Origin: Daldinia sp. FL1419
Lineage: Eukaryota > Ascomycota > Sordariomycetes > Xylariales > Hypoxylaceae
Assembly (NCBI GenBank): GCA_025201765.1
Contig: MU623348.1
Coordinates: forward strand, 186,001 to 250,000
Length of the DNA: 64,000 bases
Direction: 5' to 3'
The notes under the pieces were generated by a model. The model did no database searches and was not told the DNA's origin. It saw only the letters and a program-made list of their open reading frames with translations. The position numbers were made by a program, and so were the translations under genes. Below are positions 25,842 through 35,674 of the stretch, in pieces; position 1 is the first letter of the stretch; the number at the start of each line of letters is the position of its first letter.

Positions 25842-26219
25842 CTAAGCCTCCGCCATGCGCTTCTGCGCCAAGCCACCCAGCTTCTCGGCGGCCGCGGCGA
25901 GCGAGCGCATATCAGCGCCGCGGATCGCAGCCTGACCGTTCACCGCGACTTGGCGGCCCTGCTTGAAAAACATAAACGTCGGCATGGCGGTGACGCCGAA
26001 GGCGCGCGCGGCATCCTGCGCAGTGTCGACGTTCACCTTGGCGAATGCGAGGACGCCCGGGGCGCCGTATTGCTTGGCAAGGGATTCGTAGTGCGGCGCA
26101 ATAACCTTGCACGGCCCGCACCAATCCGCGTAGAAGTCGACGGCCACGTATGTGGTTGACGCGAATAGTGACTGCAACTCTGCAAGCGAGTTGACGTGGT
26201 GTAGATTTTCGCCGGTCAT
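25842..26219 (-). CDS. thioredoxin, 125 aa
   Basis: This is a single exon of 125 codons. The product is a small disulfide reductase, normally kept reduced by thioredoxin reductase, acting on peroxiredoxins, ribonucleotide reductase and methionine-sulfoxide reductases. The active site WCGPC is at residues 33-37, preceded by VDFYAD. The cis-proline is P80 in AMPTF, and KVNVDTAQDAA matches the family spacing. There is no targeting peptide, so a cytosolic location is likely. About 20 extra residues at the C terminus (after SLAAAAEKL) make it slightly longer than the usual 105-110 aa. The third codon positions are strikingly GC-rich compared with the AT-rich desert on both sides. No intron is seen, although fungal thioredoxin genes often have one or two. 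Confidence 0.93.
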   Translation of the reverse strand: MTGENLHHVNSLAELQSLFASTTYVAVDFYADWCGPCKVIAPHYESLAKQYGAPGVLAFAKVNVDTAQDAARAFGVTAMPTFMFFKQGRQVAVNGQAAIRGADMRSLAAAAEKLGGLAQKRMAEA

Positions 26220-27126
26220 TTTTTTTTCTCTTTTCTTTCTTTCTTTTTTTATGGTTTTAATTTGAAGTTGTTTTAATTAATCTGGGATCTGGTCGAATTC
26301 TTGAGGTTTGCAAACGTCCTCAGACGATACAAATGTGACGTTAATATAGAGAAAACAGAGTTGGCAACAACAATTAGACAGATATTCTTATGTTCCGATC
26401 AATAACGCTCTAATTTGGTGAAAGTACGCAAGTGAAATACGTGGTTGCAAACAATTATCGTCCGGGTGATGAAGAAGTAACATTATGTAAATCGCGAGCA
26501 TCTTTGAGAAGATTCCATCAGGTTGCGATATGCTTACTAAATGAATACTTCTTAATTATGCAATATCTGGTAGGATGCACGTGATATCCTTTGCATTCAC
26601 ATTAAAATGAAGAGCTAAGAAAAAAGGGGGGAGATACCCTATATAATGTTTGTATTTTTAGTCACGTGGAATCGTTGGCACCATGATAAGCAGGTCATAG
26701 TCGGTAGTTTTATCAAGAAGCAGGGCATGCAAATACCATCATACGTATTTTCACGCTTGGGATTGAAACCCGAGGGTCTGTATACGCACCTTGGTTAAGC
26801 TTCCATCTCATGACAAGTATATTTTGTCATGCTAAGCCCCAGGCAGGAATGTATGAGGCTTTGAATTTGCGGCCCAACTTTACTTCTCGCATTAAAGCTA
26901 TAGCCCTCGCCAATACCTTCCTCATTAAATTTATAGGCTCTAGTCATTTCATGCCAGGCCTCCCGGTGTATAGTTATATCCCATTCCCAGATAGTGGTCA
27001 TGGATCCTGGAACTGCTTTGGGCTAGAAAGACTGCTTCCATCCAATGCAGGTTCATGGCAAATGTCTTAATTCTGTTCCAACCGACGGGTAATTTTTAGT
27101 TACTAGACATAATTAATAAAAGGGAG
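26220..27126. other. gap upstream of thioredoxin
   Basis: No gene is supported. It includes the thioredoxin promoter with a CT-rich run directly upstream of the ATG (26220-26247). Overlapping unrecognised open frames lie at 26795-27001 (-) and 26810-27070 (+). The missing N terminus of the HeLo-kinase relic might once have lain in the right half, but I cannot recognise it. Confidence 0.45.
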
Positions 27127-28466
27127 AAGCTGCGTCGAAAGGCCATTAGGTATGCCGATATATGTCTGAAATATCCCACGAGGTTCCGCTGGGTTGTATT
27201 TGACGCAACTAAATTCGAACAATTGTTAGCCAGGTTTTCTGTCTTGAACGACTCGGTGCATTTCAACCTGGAACTAGAGCAACGGCAGAAACATAGAAAA
27301 CTTCAAGAGGCCACGTAGGTACAGGTTCTACAGGTTCACAATAAACTAGACCAGGCTACTGATCTTATTTAGTCGCTGCGCTTGCCTACCTATAGATCAT
27401 ATCCCGGATATTCCAAGTTCAATCTTAACCAGAATACGTTTAAAAACTTGGAGCAACTAGCTCGTTTTAAAGCTATTAATCTAATTATAACACTCTGTGG
27501 TGAAAGTGAAGGAAATACTATGGGTCCGGTAAGACTCGTTGCTCCGCCCTTAACTAATATTCAGTTGGCTATGTCGCAACTATAAATCCATGGCGATCCA
27601 AGGAATGGGAATGGAATACGGGTTGTCGGAAAACGCGGTAGCAAGGCCATATGGGCGGAATGGAAAGATCTTCGGGAAGAAAACGATCGATTAACAATCG
27701 CTGCGCCGAAGATCTAGAAAAGCCTAAAGAGCTTCAACTCCCAAGCGCTCTTGGTTACGTCCGCGATCCCGATTCGAGCCAGTTAGGGCTTGTGTTCGAG
27801 CTACTCGGCCCCCTAAGCATAGCAGGCCCACCGTCTTTATATATCCAATTCAACTCTACATTAAAGCCTTCTTTGAATGTTAGGCTAAAGATGGCACAGG
27901 AGCTCGCAACCAGCTTGGAGCATTTACATGCAAGTCGTTGGCTCCATAAGGGTCTCAGAAGCGATAATATTCTATTTCTACCGTCTTACGATTCGGACTG
28001 GACATCCTTCTGTTTGTCGGGGTTTGATTACTCTCGCCCGGTAGGTCGCGGCGAAATGTCTGATATTCCTAGTACACATGAGACGCATGATTTATATCGC
28101 CATCCGAATGTCCAATTTGATGTTCCTCGAGAGAGTAAATATGGATTCAAGGAGGAACATGATATCTACAGCCTTGGTGTGGTTTTAATGGAGATTGGTT
28201 CGTGGCAATCTATTCAACAATTCCTTGGATTTGATCCGAAGGGACACATTTCGCTCAGGGAAAGAAGAATGTCTCGCGCGACCGTCTTGGAAGCCGAATC
28301 CCAGAATGCCCTTAGGTCAGAGATTGGTGAGAGATTCTCCGAGGCTGTCGAGCTGTGTCTACTTCGAGGTCCTAAGAGCGTAATAGGGGAAGACTACTTC
28401 TTAACATCTAACTCGATGGATAGTCTTCAAAGGCCTCAGGAAATCCTACGTAGTATTTCTCTATGA
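27127..28466 (+). pseudogene. broken HeLo-domain / protein-kinase-like gene
   Basis: The left part (about 27127-27320) translates to a helical segment with RWVVFDATKFEQLLARF, which resembles the end of the fungal HeLo (prion-inhibition/het-s N-terminal) domain. A linker follows, and then a kinase-like region in another frame (27651-28466). That region has LGYVRD, GLVFELL, SRWLHKGLRSDNILF (an HKGLRSDN catalytic-loop equivalent without HRD), GFDYSRP in place of DFG, and HDIYSLGVVLMEIG. In the first frame there are stops at 27316, 27370, 27583 and 27715. The first two could be removed by an 81-bp GT-AG intron (27315-27395), but the TAA at 27583 and a frame change between about 27660 and 27714 remain. 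The N-terminal half of HeLo is missing. Intact relatives act in fungal cell-death or allorecognition pathways. Probably dead. Confidence 0.7.
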
Positions 28467-29032
28467 ATATATTAAGCAGAGAGTTATGAATCTAGGTAAT
28501 GATATTTACTTAGCCCACTGTGGGCGGAAAACTATCTACTAGATAGCTACTTCATCTAGGTAATGTCTAGCAGCTGATATACCTACCACTACAGATTCTA
28601 GGTACCGTAAAGAACACTATTCTATATCCTCCCAATAAACATGATGCTCAAGCCATCGTCGCTTTACTCTTTCCCAAAGGTCTCATGTATTTTTTGAAAG
28701 GTCTGTATCTTTTACAAGAAGTGAAGTTTCTCGTAGGAAATCTATCAATGTTCCTGGCCATGTTTCGTTATTAGATATCAGTCCAGGGGTTAGCCGTTAG
28801 GTATTCCAAAAGCGGTACAGCTACTAAATTGTTTTACTCTTACTTACCTACCTACCTACCTAGGTATCCAAAGTTAGTCGGTGATACTCATCACTGTCAT
28901 CCTTCTCTCGGGCAGAAATATTCCTTAGTACCTCCTAGCATTATCACTTTTCTAGCTCTATGCCTCCAGCTTATATGGTCCGCTCTAGGAACCGAAAGCT
29001 AAGCAACCCCTGTCCTAGGACGGCTATTCAGC
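28467..29032. other. spacer between two relic genes
   Basis: An AT-rich spacer without a gene. Near 28851-28867 lies a run of four TACC units followed by TAGGTA, part of the dispersed ACCTAGGT motif family. Confidence 0.5.
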
Positions 29033-30198
29033 ATGGATCCCACCGAGGCAACAGAGAATCATCAAGGCCAACACCAAGTATATAATACTACCAGCCGGCA
29101 ACGAGATTCCTTATCCTCGAAAAGCAGCACTTGTATCTCCTCGCCCATCGACAACAGGAGCGAAAGCAACCTGGCAACCCGGAATCCGCATGCCGAAGCC
29201 GTGGGATCCAGCCTGCCTAGAAGATCCCAAGAAGACATCGTCATTGCAGTCATGGGTAAGACCGGGAGCGGCAAATCTAGATTTATCTCAAAGCTAAGCA
29301 GCAGGGATTACGCGGACCTGACTAGGCGTAATCTCGGGATCGGTTGGTTCTTCATCCTATGAAATAGGGGTAAATAGGTACTCACTCGAGACATTATAGA
29401 TCCTTTCTTGCTCCAAGAGGTAAAATGCAACGTCCAGAGATATAGGGTACTGATGGTTGATACACCGGGTTTTGGCGACACATCCGGCGGAGATTCGGTC
29501 ATCCTCGACAACGTCGAAGGCTGGCTACGGGGCTTATATCATGATGGAAAATCGCTGGTTAGGCTGATTAATATACATGATATTACAGGGCCACCCACGG
29601 CGCGGTTGCCCGCTATGTCTTTGAAGCGCCTGAGAAGGTTACTGGTGAGGAAAATATCACTAAGGTTATATTGCTGACGACGAAGTGGGATAGTTTTGGT
29701 AAGGATCAGGCTAAGGGTAATGCTCAAGAAGACGATCTCCGGGACAAACACGTGGAAAGGCATGACTGCCGACGGCGCAACGGTTATGAGGTACTACGAT
29801 GCAACCGAATCAGCCGAGAGGGTTATCCGAAACATCCTAGACAAGCACATCGTCAGCGCCCCTTTTTGGCAAAGAAGTGATTGGGTCAAGGCAACAACTA
29901 GACCAATTGGTGGAAGCCAAATAAGAGAGTGAGTGAAAACGCACATGAGCTTGACCGTGGTTCGAACGCTATGGCTGCTTCATCAGGGGACGCGGAAGAA
30001 GAAAACCAGCTTCGAAAATTCCCCAACGTAAGCACCGAGATAAGAGAGAGCAGAGAGCGATTGGCGCGTTTGGAGATCCAGCTACAGAAGCAGCAGGACC
30101 GACTAGAAGAATACCGGCTCGCAGAAGTTCGTGTGGCAAGTGCCCTTGTTACTATTATGGTGGTTCTCAACTTGACATCGAAGTTGAGGGGGCTATAG
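29033..30198 (+). pseudogene. frameshifted AIG1/IMAP-like GTPase gene
   Basis: The first exon (29033-29327) encodes a polar leader and the P-loop MGKTGSGKS. A 72-bp GT-AG intron (29328-29399) leads into VLMVDTPGFGDTSGGD, a G3/switch II motif. The reading frame then changes near 29635 to continue as VTGEENITKVILLTTKWDS (TKWD is the G4 motif). It changes again near 29755 (WKGMTADGATVMRY), near 29865 (FGKEVIGSRQQLDQL) and near 29915 (the coiled-coil-rich C terminus with a short hydrophobic end). Each piece fits the next in the order of fungal AIG1-type GTPases, so this is one gene with four frame changes. Indels of this kind cannot be explained by introns of normal length. The family is linked to immune-like and membrane-remodelling functions; this copy should be inactive. 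Confidence 0.75.
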
Positions 30199-30458
30199 GC
30201 ATAAGATGCACTCGGCACTTAGTAGGGTGGTGATGGACTGAGTATTTTTATTACATCGTGTCTAAATAGAAGAGAGATATTACCAAAAGCCAAATGAGCA
30301 CTAATAAACCAACTCCGTCCATATCCAAAATCATATCTCATACACGTCTTCCCCCCCAGTCATAAGCACCCGTGAAACGTGAACACCGTACCACAATCTA
30401 CCCCTTTTCGTGTTCCCCAATAATTACCTAGGTACCTACCTACACCCCCTCCCCCTTT

Positions 30459-32186
30459 TCACTCCGTCATCGCATTCCTCTTCGCACTCGCCTCCGCCGT
30501 CAACATCAGGCTCTTCGGCGCGTCCTCGCGCGGCATATACAGCTCGACGAACCTCAGCCCCTTCCTCTCGTTGAAGTCCTTGTCCGCCAGCAAGCTCTCG
30601 AGCTCGCCGCGCGTGCGCACGGCGTACGACCTCGCCGTGTCCTCGGAGCCGCCGAACACGGCGGGCAGGTCCTTGTACCGCCACTCGACGATGTCGTTGT
30701 ACGCCGCGTCCATGCCGTGGATGAACCGCTCGATCGTGTACCCGTCGTTGCAGATCACGAACAGGATGATGTTCAGCTTGTGCCGGATCATCGTGCTGAT
30801 CTCCTGCACCGTGAGCTGCAAGCTGCCGTCCCCTTCAAACAGGATGGTCCGCCGCGCCTTCTCCGGCCCCTCCGCGTCCCGCGTCGCTAGCGCCGCCCCC
30901 TGGCACGCGCCTACCGCCCACCCGATGCTGCCCCAGAACGTCTGGTTCAGCGCCGTGACGTCCGGCGGGAACCGCGTCTCCCACACGCCGAAGTTGGCGG
31001 TGCCCGTTTCGGTGACGACGATGTCGCCTTGGCGGAGGAACCGGTCGATGCGCGACCAGAAGAATTCCTGCTTGATGACGGCGTCGGCGTCGGGGGTTAC
31101 CGGGGGAGATTCGAATTTAGGTGCCGGGAGGGCCTTGACTTGGGCTACGTTGAGCCGGTCGACGACCTTGCGGAGGACGCCCTTCATCCGGACGCCGGGG
31201 TACTCGGAATACCGCACGATGCAGTGGTCGCTGTGCAAGTCGATGGACGTAAGCTGGGAGAGACGGTAGGAGAATCCGGCAGTGTTGAAATCGCTCTTGA
31301 GAGAACCGACGGAGATGACGAGGTCGGAGCCTTCGACCGTTTCCCTGACGGCCGGTGGGGAAGCAGTGCCCGCGTAGACGCCTCCATAGCTAGGATGCGT
31401 TTCGTTAATGGCTCCCTTGCCCATGGGGGTGACGAATACGGGAAGCTTAGTCTTCTCGATAAGATCGTGGACCTCGTCGAGAACGCGGTGTCGAATGGCG
31501 CAAGCGTCAACGAGGACGACTGGCCGTTCGGCGGCGTGCAGGTACTTGAGTACGACGTCCACAACATAGTCCTCTCGGTCGGGGTCGTTGGCGGGCTCGT
31601 TCAAGTCAATTTCGGTCTCGAGGCGCTCGCCCTCGACCTTCTTCTCAACCATATCCGTAGGGAGCATGATATAAACAGGACGAGAGCGCAAGTAGCATTC
31701 CCGCAGGGTGTGGTCAATTTGCGCAGCAATCTCCGCCGGATCGTTGAGTTTAGCGACAGCACAAGAGATAGAAGCGCTCATATCAGCAAAGGCGTTGAAA
31801 TTGCCATTCCCTAGCGTGTGGTGCAGCAATAGACCGCTGCGCTGAGAAATAGTAGACGGACAGCCGACAATGTGAACGATGGGAACGTGCTCGCTGTAAG
31901 CGCCGGCAATGCCGTTGATGGCGGATAATTCACCCACGCCAAAAGTAGTGACGATGGCGCCGATGCCCTTCACACGGGCGTAGCCGTCGGCGGCATACGC
32001 GGCATTCAGCTCGTTGCAGTTACCGACCCATTTCAGCCCGGCCTTGGGTAGATAGTCGAGGGCGACGAGGTTAAAGTCGCCGGGAAGTCCGTGAACCGAT
32101 CGGATTCCGATCTGATAAAGCCTCGTAAAGAGGTATTCAGCCACGTCGACGGGCTTTTTCAAATTTTTTGTTCTAATGTCCGGCAT
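30459..32186 (-). CDS. pdcA: pyruvate decarboxylase, 575 aa
   Basis: This intronless frame of 575 codons matches the normal length of fungal PDC. The enzyme decarboxylates pyruvate to acetaldehyde using thiamine diphosphate and Mg2+, the first step of ethanol fermentation, in the cytosol. Visible features are the catalytic glutamate E59 in GNCNELNAAYAADG, the histidine pair at 122-123 (LLHHTLGNG), and the ThDP-binding block beginning GDGS at 452 and ending at N480, followed by DGYTIE with the second catalytic glutamate at 486. All key residues are present, so it should be active. The third positions are strongly GC-biased, as expected for a highly expressed gene. Its promoter lies in the 1.3-kb gap to the right, ending at ERV1. 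The nearest gene on the other side is a relic. Confidence 0.95.
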   Translation of the reverse strand: MPDIRTKNLKKPVDVAEYLFTRLYQIGIRSVHGLPGDFNLVALDYLPKAGLKWVGNCNELNAAYAADGYARVKGIGAIVTTFGVGELSAINGIAGAYSEHVPIVHIVGCPSTISQRSGLLLHHTLGNGNFNAFADMSASISCAVAKLNDPAEIAAQIDHTLRECYLRSRPVYIMLPTDMVEKKVEGERLETEIDLNEPANDPDREDYVVDVVLKYLHAAERPVVLVDACAIRHRVLDEVHDLIEKTKLPVFVTPMGKGAINETHPSYGGVYAGTASPPAVRETVEGSDLVISVGSLKSDFNTAGFSYRLSQLTSIDLHSDHCIVRYSEYPGVRMKGVLRKVVDRLNVAQVKALPAPKFESPPVTPDADAVIKQEFFWSRIDRFLRQGDIVVTETGTANFGVWETRFPPDVTALNQTFWGSIGWAVGACQGAALATRDAEGPEKARRTILFEGDGSLQLTVQEISTMIRHKLNIILFVICNDGYTIERFIHGMDAAYNDIVEWRYKDLPAVFGGSEDTARSYAVRTRGELESLLADKDFNERKGLRFVELYMPREDAPKSLMLTAEASAKRNAMTE

Positions 32187-33512
32187 CTTCCTCTGGTGAA
32201 CCGGTTACTAGACTGTTGTTATCCCTACAAGTCTAACAAGCTGCTAGTGTAGGTGGTGTGTAAGTGTAAGTGAGAAGTATCGTATAATGTATAAGTTGAG
32301 GGGTAAAATGCGTAAAATATCCAAGGGTAGATATCGATCGGAGATGTATAGTGTGAGTAGCCTGAGATGTGATTCGACAATGGTAATGCCTCGGAAGATG
32401 AGCAAATACACTACACTTGCTATGATGCTTGATGTGTTGTTGGTTGAGATATGTGCTTCAGTACGCAGTGTAGAATGTAGAATAAAGGAAGACGTCTCGG
32501 TCAACCTCAGGGTAGGACATCGATTAAATACGAAATTAACTCAGCCGCCTCCCGTTGTCGCAATGCAGGCAGCGTAGACAAGATGTAAGATACGGAGTCG
32601 ATAAGGGAAAAGGTGTTGGGCTCGGAATCGTATGGTAGCATTTTGCATCGCCTGTTCTTGATATATCGGGTCTTGTTACAGTGGATCATGATGCATATTC
32701 GGCGTCTCGCGATGATCAGACGATGATGCAATGGATATTGTGGTTTTCTACTTGATTTCCTCATTGTCTTAATTTTTGCCCGTTTGTCGGTCAAGAAAAT
32801 ATACATGTGAATCCTGCTGCGAATGCATACAAACTCCAAGTCTCATCTCGCATATAGGTTTTTTTTGCTTTTTTTTTTTCTTAAGACCTTGAGATTTCCG
32901 GACGATTAACATTTTACTTCATTCAATCATTATTAGATTTTAGTACTTCACTCAGCTCACTATACGACCATTCCCAGTCATTGTAAAAAGAAAAAAAGCC
33001 TAACTAATAAAAAGGTACCCATTTCTCTAATAATAAACCAATCGGCCGAACCCGGTTTTCTTAGACGAGCCCCCGTTAGCCTGGCCGCCGGGTCTGGAAC
33101 GATCCAGTAGCATTGAAACGCACATCATTACTTGTCGATCTTTTGATGATAAGGGAAAACGGTCAACTCCAGCTGGACAATGCCGACACGAGTTTTAATT
33201 TTGAGATTTTGTGAGGAGAAAAAAAACTATACAAGTCTTGAGCAGTGAGGCTATCTCTAATATTCTGTCATCTTCAATTCGAGAATGCGATGCTCGCTTT
33301 CGTCAGTCGTCCTTCTATCGTGGTGTATTGTACATGTTGGTGAAATGTTGGTAATACAAGGTTGAGTAAATTTCCAGATCCCTGACAAATGTGGCTTCAG
33401 TGACCTCAGTAATCAAAAAACTGCTTCAGACCTCGGCCGATGGACGAATTAACGCAAATCGACATTTTCAAGGTGAGGCTTTTGGAAGAGTTTTTGGCCG
33501 GAGGATTCCAAC
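32187..33512. other. PDC upstream region
   Basis: This 1.3-kb gap holds no supportable gene. It contains the promoter of the decarboxylase and the 3' end of ERV1. A T-rich run lies at about 32858-32880. Confidence 0.5.
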
Positions 33513-34171
33513 TCAGTCGCACCGCCCATCTTTCCAGCCGGTCCGCCATCTTTCCTCCCACTTGGAACAGTCGAATTTCTCCTTGCCTAATTTCACATTA
33601 ACAGCGTTATGCGCTTCGCATAACCATTTTCCAAACTCGTCGCGACTACCAACTTGAACATGGTCTTTCTCCATGTAGCGCTGGAAATCCTCGGCGCATA
33701 TCCAGCATGGATAGAGTCTTGAAAAGACACCCATGAAGGTCCGGAGGTCGGATTGCTGGGCGGCGCTTGGCGTCTTGGGATAAGTCGCGGCAATGGAATG
33801 CAGCAACGTCCACGTGCTTCGGCCTAGCGTCTCGACGTCGGCAGGACAATCATCCGGAGTAGGATGCGGCGACGAAAATGTAGATGCGGCTACCGCTCCA
33901 GCTCCAGCGCCGACGGCAGCTCCTGTTGCAGCACTTCCAGCGCCGCTGCCGGACTTGAGCGAGGATTTAGCCATCTGTGCCCACGTAGAGAAATCCTTCT
34001 TTGAAGTGCATGACCGACAACTCCATAAAACTCACGTTAGTGCATAGTCGAATAATGTGACCATCAGCTTATACGGATACTTGATAATACTACTTACGGC
34101 TTGCCATCTTTTCCTATGACGACTCCTTTTGGCAGTTCGTTGGGTTGTGAACCCCCCGTATCGACAGCCAT
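33513..34171 (-). CDS. ERV1: mitochondrial FAD-linked sulfhydryl oxidase (ERV1/ALR), 193 aa
   Basis: Two exons (34098-34171 and 33513-34020) separated by a 77-bp GT-AG intron give 193 aa. Erv1 reoxidises Mia40 in the intermembrane space and passes electrons to cytochrome c, driving oxidative import of small Cys-rich proteins. The N-terminal shuttle pair CRSC is at 26-29, and its proline-containing approach is completed by the splice. A flexible Gly/Ala-rich linker follows (about 48-72). The FAD domain starts near CPADVETLGRSTWTLLH and holds the redox centre CWIC (130-133), the CEAHNAVN motif and the structural pair C159/C176. It ends with the family signature WRTGWKDGRCD. All functional cysteines are present. 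The gene is divergent from HEM4 across a 510-bp shared promoter. Confidence 0.95.
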
Positions 34172-34681
34172 TTTACTAGTATGACCGGTCTAGAATAAGC
34201 GCAGAAGGGGGGGGAAGGCAGCGGCGGGAAAGCTCGTGACAATTCGCGACGACATCGAAAGGTTGGCACGAAAAATAAATTAAACTAAAGCGGATTTGTC
34301 AGTATGGACCTAGGTGGCTCGGCGCAAAGCGAGTCCCGGCAGCGGCCGGTGACGCCACTTACTAAACACGGGCCGAAGAGAAAACGTATCCACGTTACTT
34401 AATCCATTTCTGGTCACACAACATATCTAGGTACATAGGTACCTACCTAGGTATTCCGTACTTCCGAATTTCATCGACAAATACTTATCGATAAAAGCTT
34501 GGAAGTTCTTGGGAGAGTTCTTGGAAGAGCTCTTGGCTCAAGTTCCAATTGCTACCTCTTACCTAAGGCGCCCGACAATAAATTAATAATAGGTCAACTT
34601 CTTACAAGCTCGAATGATAAAGACATCGAGCGATGCTTTTTTAATCATCATCTTCCAAGTTGCTAAGATTGCCTAGCTTTC
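34172..34681. promoter_or_regulatory. divergent ERV1-HEM4 promoter region
   Basis: These 510 bp separate the start codons of ERV1 (-) and HEM4 (+), so they must hold both promoters. They include a patch of TACCTAGG-type motifs at about 34425-34453. No specific binding site can be assigned. Confidence 0.6.
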
Positions 34682-35674
34682 ATGGCTCCAGATTCGGCGT
34701 CCAGCGCAGGCAAAGTTCCCGTGCTGCTTCTCAAGACGAAGTCGTCACCAACCGACGCGTACGAAAACATCTTTTCAGCTACGAGCGATGGCTTCCCTTC
34801 TTTTGAACCCATCTTCGTCCCTGTTCTCCAGCACAGGTTTGAAGATGACGGCATGCGGCAATTTGGAAAGTTGCTGCGAGAAAGGAGGATAAACCGCGGC
34901 GCCGATAGCGCTTACGGTGGTCTCATTTTTACCTCACAAAGAGCTGTCGAGGCGTTCGCCAAGTTAGTTGACGAAGGCAAAGGTCCGAGACCCCTCACGT
35001 GCTCAGCGACGTTCTAGTCTCTGACTCGTAGGAATTAAATAGGCGACGAGACTTGGCCGCACCTCCAAGACATACCAGTCTATAGCGTGGGCCCTGCTAC
35101 GACCCGAGCGCTCAAGGCTATTCCCCAGACAACCCCGCTCCAGATCTTTGGTGAGCATACCGGGAACGGCGATGCGCTTGCACGGTTCATATTGGACCAC
35201 TACGGCGACTGGTACAAAGACCGTCCTACCAAACCCCCGCTACTCTTCCTGGTGGGAGAACAGAGACGGGATATTATACCAAAGACTCTAATGGATGAGA
35301 CTTTACCGGACGGTCGGCGAATTGAAGTAACGGAGGTGGTGCTATACGGCACTGGCGTTATGGAGTCTTTTGCTACCGACTTTGCAGACGTGCTGCAGAA
35401 AACACCGAGCCGGCCCGAACGATGGGTGGTGGTCTTTTCACCCACGGGCTGCGATAGCATGCTCAAAGGATTGGGCTTACTTGACCAAGAAACCGGTAAG
35501 GCCATCGAGACGACCTACGACTTGAAGCCGCCAACGTCAATTGCGACAATTGGGCCCACCACGGCAAACTATCTTAAAAAGACGTTTGATTATGAGCCTA
35601 AAGTGTGTGCTAAGGAACCAACTCCAGAAGGAGTGCGACAGGGTATACTTGATATTATGGCAAAGGGTATATAG
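34682..35674 (+). CDS. HEM4: uroporphyrinogen-III synthase, 310 aa
   Basis: Two exons (34682-34982 and 35043-35674) give 310 aa. The enzyme closes and isomerises hydroxymethylbilane to uroporphyrinogen III in the cytosolic part of heme synthesis. The family has low sequence conservation. Recognisable parts are PVLLLKTKSSP at the start, YGGLIFTSQRAVEAF in the first lobe, PVYSVGPATTRAL at the lobe junction, PLLFLVGEQRRDIIP, and the C-terminal VVVFSPTGCDSM and SIATIGPTTANYL segments. The intron donor is the unusual GTCCGA, but the phase joins exactly and the alternative reading meets a stop soon after. It is cytosolic with no signal peptide, and divergently transcribed from ERV1. Confidence 0.92.

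Noticed and set aside
26795..27070. Overlapping small frames on both strands as the missing HeLo N terminus or another gene
   Set aside because: Neither translation shows recognisable HeLo or other motifs, and there is no splice link to 27127.
29033..30198. Explaining the GTPase frame changes by introns
   Set aside because: Only the first gap (29328-29399) has proper splice sites and length; at the others the matching protein segments are adjacent, leaving no room for an intron.
31029..31814. A 261-codon open frame on the + strand
   Set aside because: Antisense shadow of pyruvate decarboxylase, which has all its catalytic motifs on the other strand.
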